From Candidatus Omnitrophota bacterium (GTDB lineage Bacteria > Omnitrophota > Omnitrophia > Omnitrophales > JACROU01): 14,872 nt of DNA. Shown here in pieces: positions 14,627 through 14,872 of this stretch. A program made the position numbers and the translations under genes. The stretch lies in NCBI GenBank assembly GCA_016206875.1, contig JACQQR010000043.1, positions 1 to 14,872 of the forward strand, given 5' to 3'. The notes below the pieces were generated by a model that made no database searches, was not told the DNA's origin, and saw nothing but the letters and a program-made list of their open reading frames with translations. How positions within the stretch are numbered: the stretch's first letter is position 1; every line of letters starts with the position of its first letter.

Positions 14627-14872
14627 ATGCGTCGCTCAGTCGTTGTGACAGGAATGGGAGTGATTTCTCCGATAGGCAATTCTTTGGCGGAATTCCGCCG
14701 GTCCCTTCAGCAGGGAAAATCGGGGGCGGGGCCGGTTACGCGATTTCCCGCTCAAGAATTCCCCGTGAAAGTGGCGTGTGAAGTGAAAGGTTTCCGGCCG
14801 GATTGGCGGACGAAAGTTCTCGATCCCTTCATTCAATATGCCCTGGCCGCCTCCGAGCAGGCGGTGCAGGAC
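14627..14872 (+). CDS. fabF: Beta-ketoacyl-ACP synthase II, N-terminal 82 residues
   Basis: Runs off the right edge after 82 codons. It starts MRRSVVVTGMGVISPIGNS, the standard N-terminus of condensing enzymes of the FabF family, with the usual following GKSGAGPVTRF and DPFIQYALAASEQA. FabF extends acyl-ACP by Claisen condensation with malonyl-ACP. The catalytic Cys-His-His residues lie beyond the window, so activity cannot be judged and a related chain-length-factor or PUFA/polyketide-type paralogue is not excluded. A short aaagg precedes the ATG, and the gene follows fabG by 9 bases, so they form one unit. Confidence 0.88.
   Translation, partial: MRRSVVVTGMGVISPIGNSLAEFRRSLQQGKSGAGPVTRFPAQEFPVKVACEVKGFRPDWRTKVLDPFIQYALAASEQAVQD

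Overview
The window is bacterial DNA of roughly 50% GC with every supportable gene on the + strand, packed head to tail with short or overlapping junctions. All genes are housekeeping or biosynthetic. There are no phage, IS or CRISPR features. The S-box (SAM-I) riboswitch, the gltBD pair, late cobalamin genes and oxygen-independent metabolism suggest a free-living, possibly uncultivated Gram-negative-type lineage (deltaproteobacterial, Nitrospira-like or Omnitrophota-like). No rRNA or marker gene allows a firmer call.

Layout: (1) bases 2-1702 hold the 3' part of a TPR-type protein gene that runs in from the left edge. (2) 1713-7910 encode both glutamate synthase subunits (gltB, gltD), followed without a gap by two late cobalamin genes, cobS (4-bp overlap with gltD) and cobQ. 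(3) 10249-10446 is a small unrecognised, perhaps antitoxin-like gene. (4) 10447-10907 is a long non-coding regulatory stretch: a REP-like hairpin, a sigma70-type promoter, a SAM-I riboswitch and an intrinsic terminator. (5) 10908-12808 encode a threonine-synthase-like PLP enzyme, a MoaD/ThiS-type sulfur carrier ending in Gly-Gly and a stand-alone NIL-domain protein. (6) bioB overlaps the NIL gene, and fabG and the start of fabF follow.

The most interesting biology is region 4-5. A gene that would routinely be annotated as threonine synthase sits under a SAM riboswitch and overlaps a sulfur-carrier gene, with a methionine-associated NIL domain behind it. Together these argue that the enzyme makes homocysteine from O-phosphohomoserine, with sulfur from a protein thiocarboxylate, rather than threonine. 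The E1-like activating enzyme is not in the window. BioB, a SAM user, may share this transcript. It has an unusual Glu where one auxiliary-cluster cysteine ligand is expected.

The second theme is structural. Five gene junctions carry short inverted-repeat arrays built from a 7-, 8- or 15-bp word, with a different word at most junctions but the same architecture. In three of them the repeat runs into the upstream gene, supplying its stop codon or encoding its last residues.
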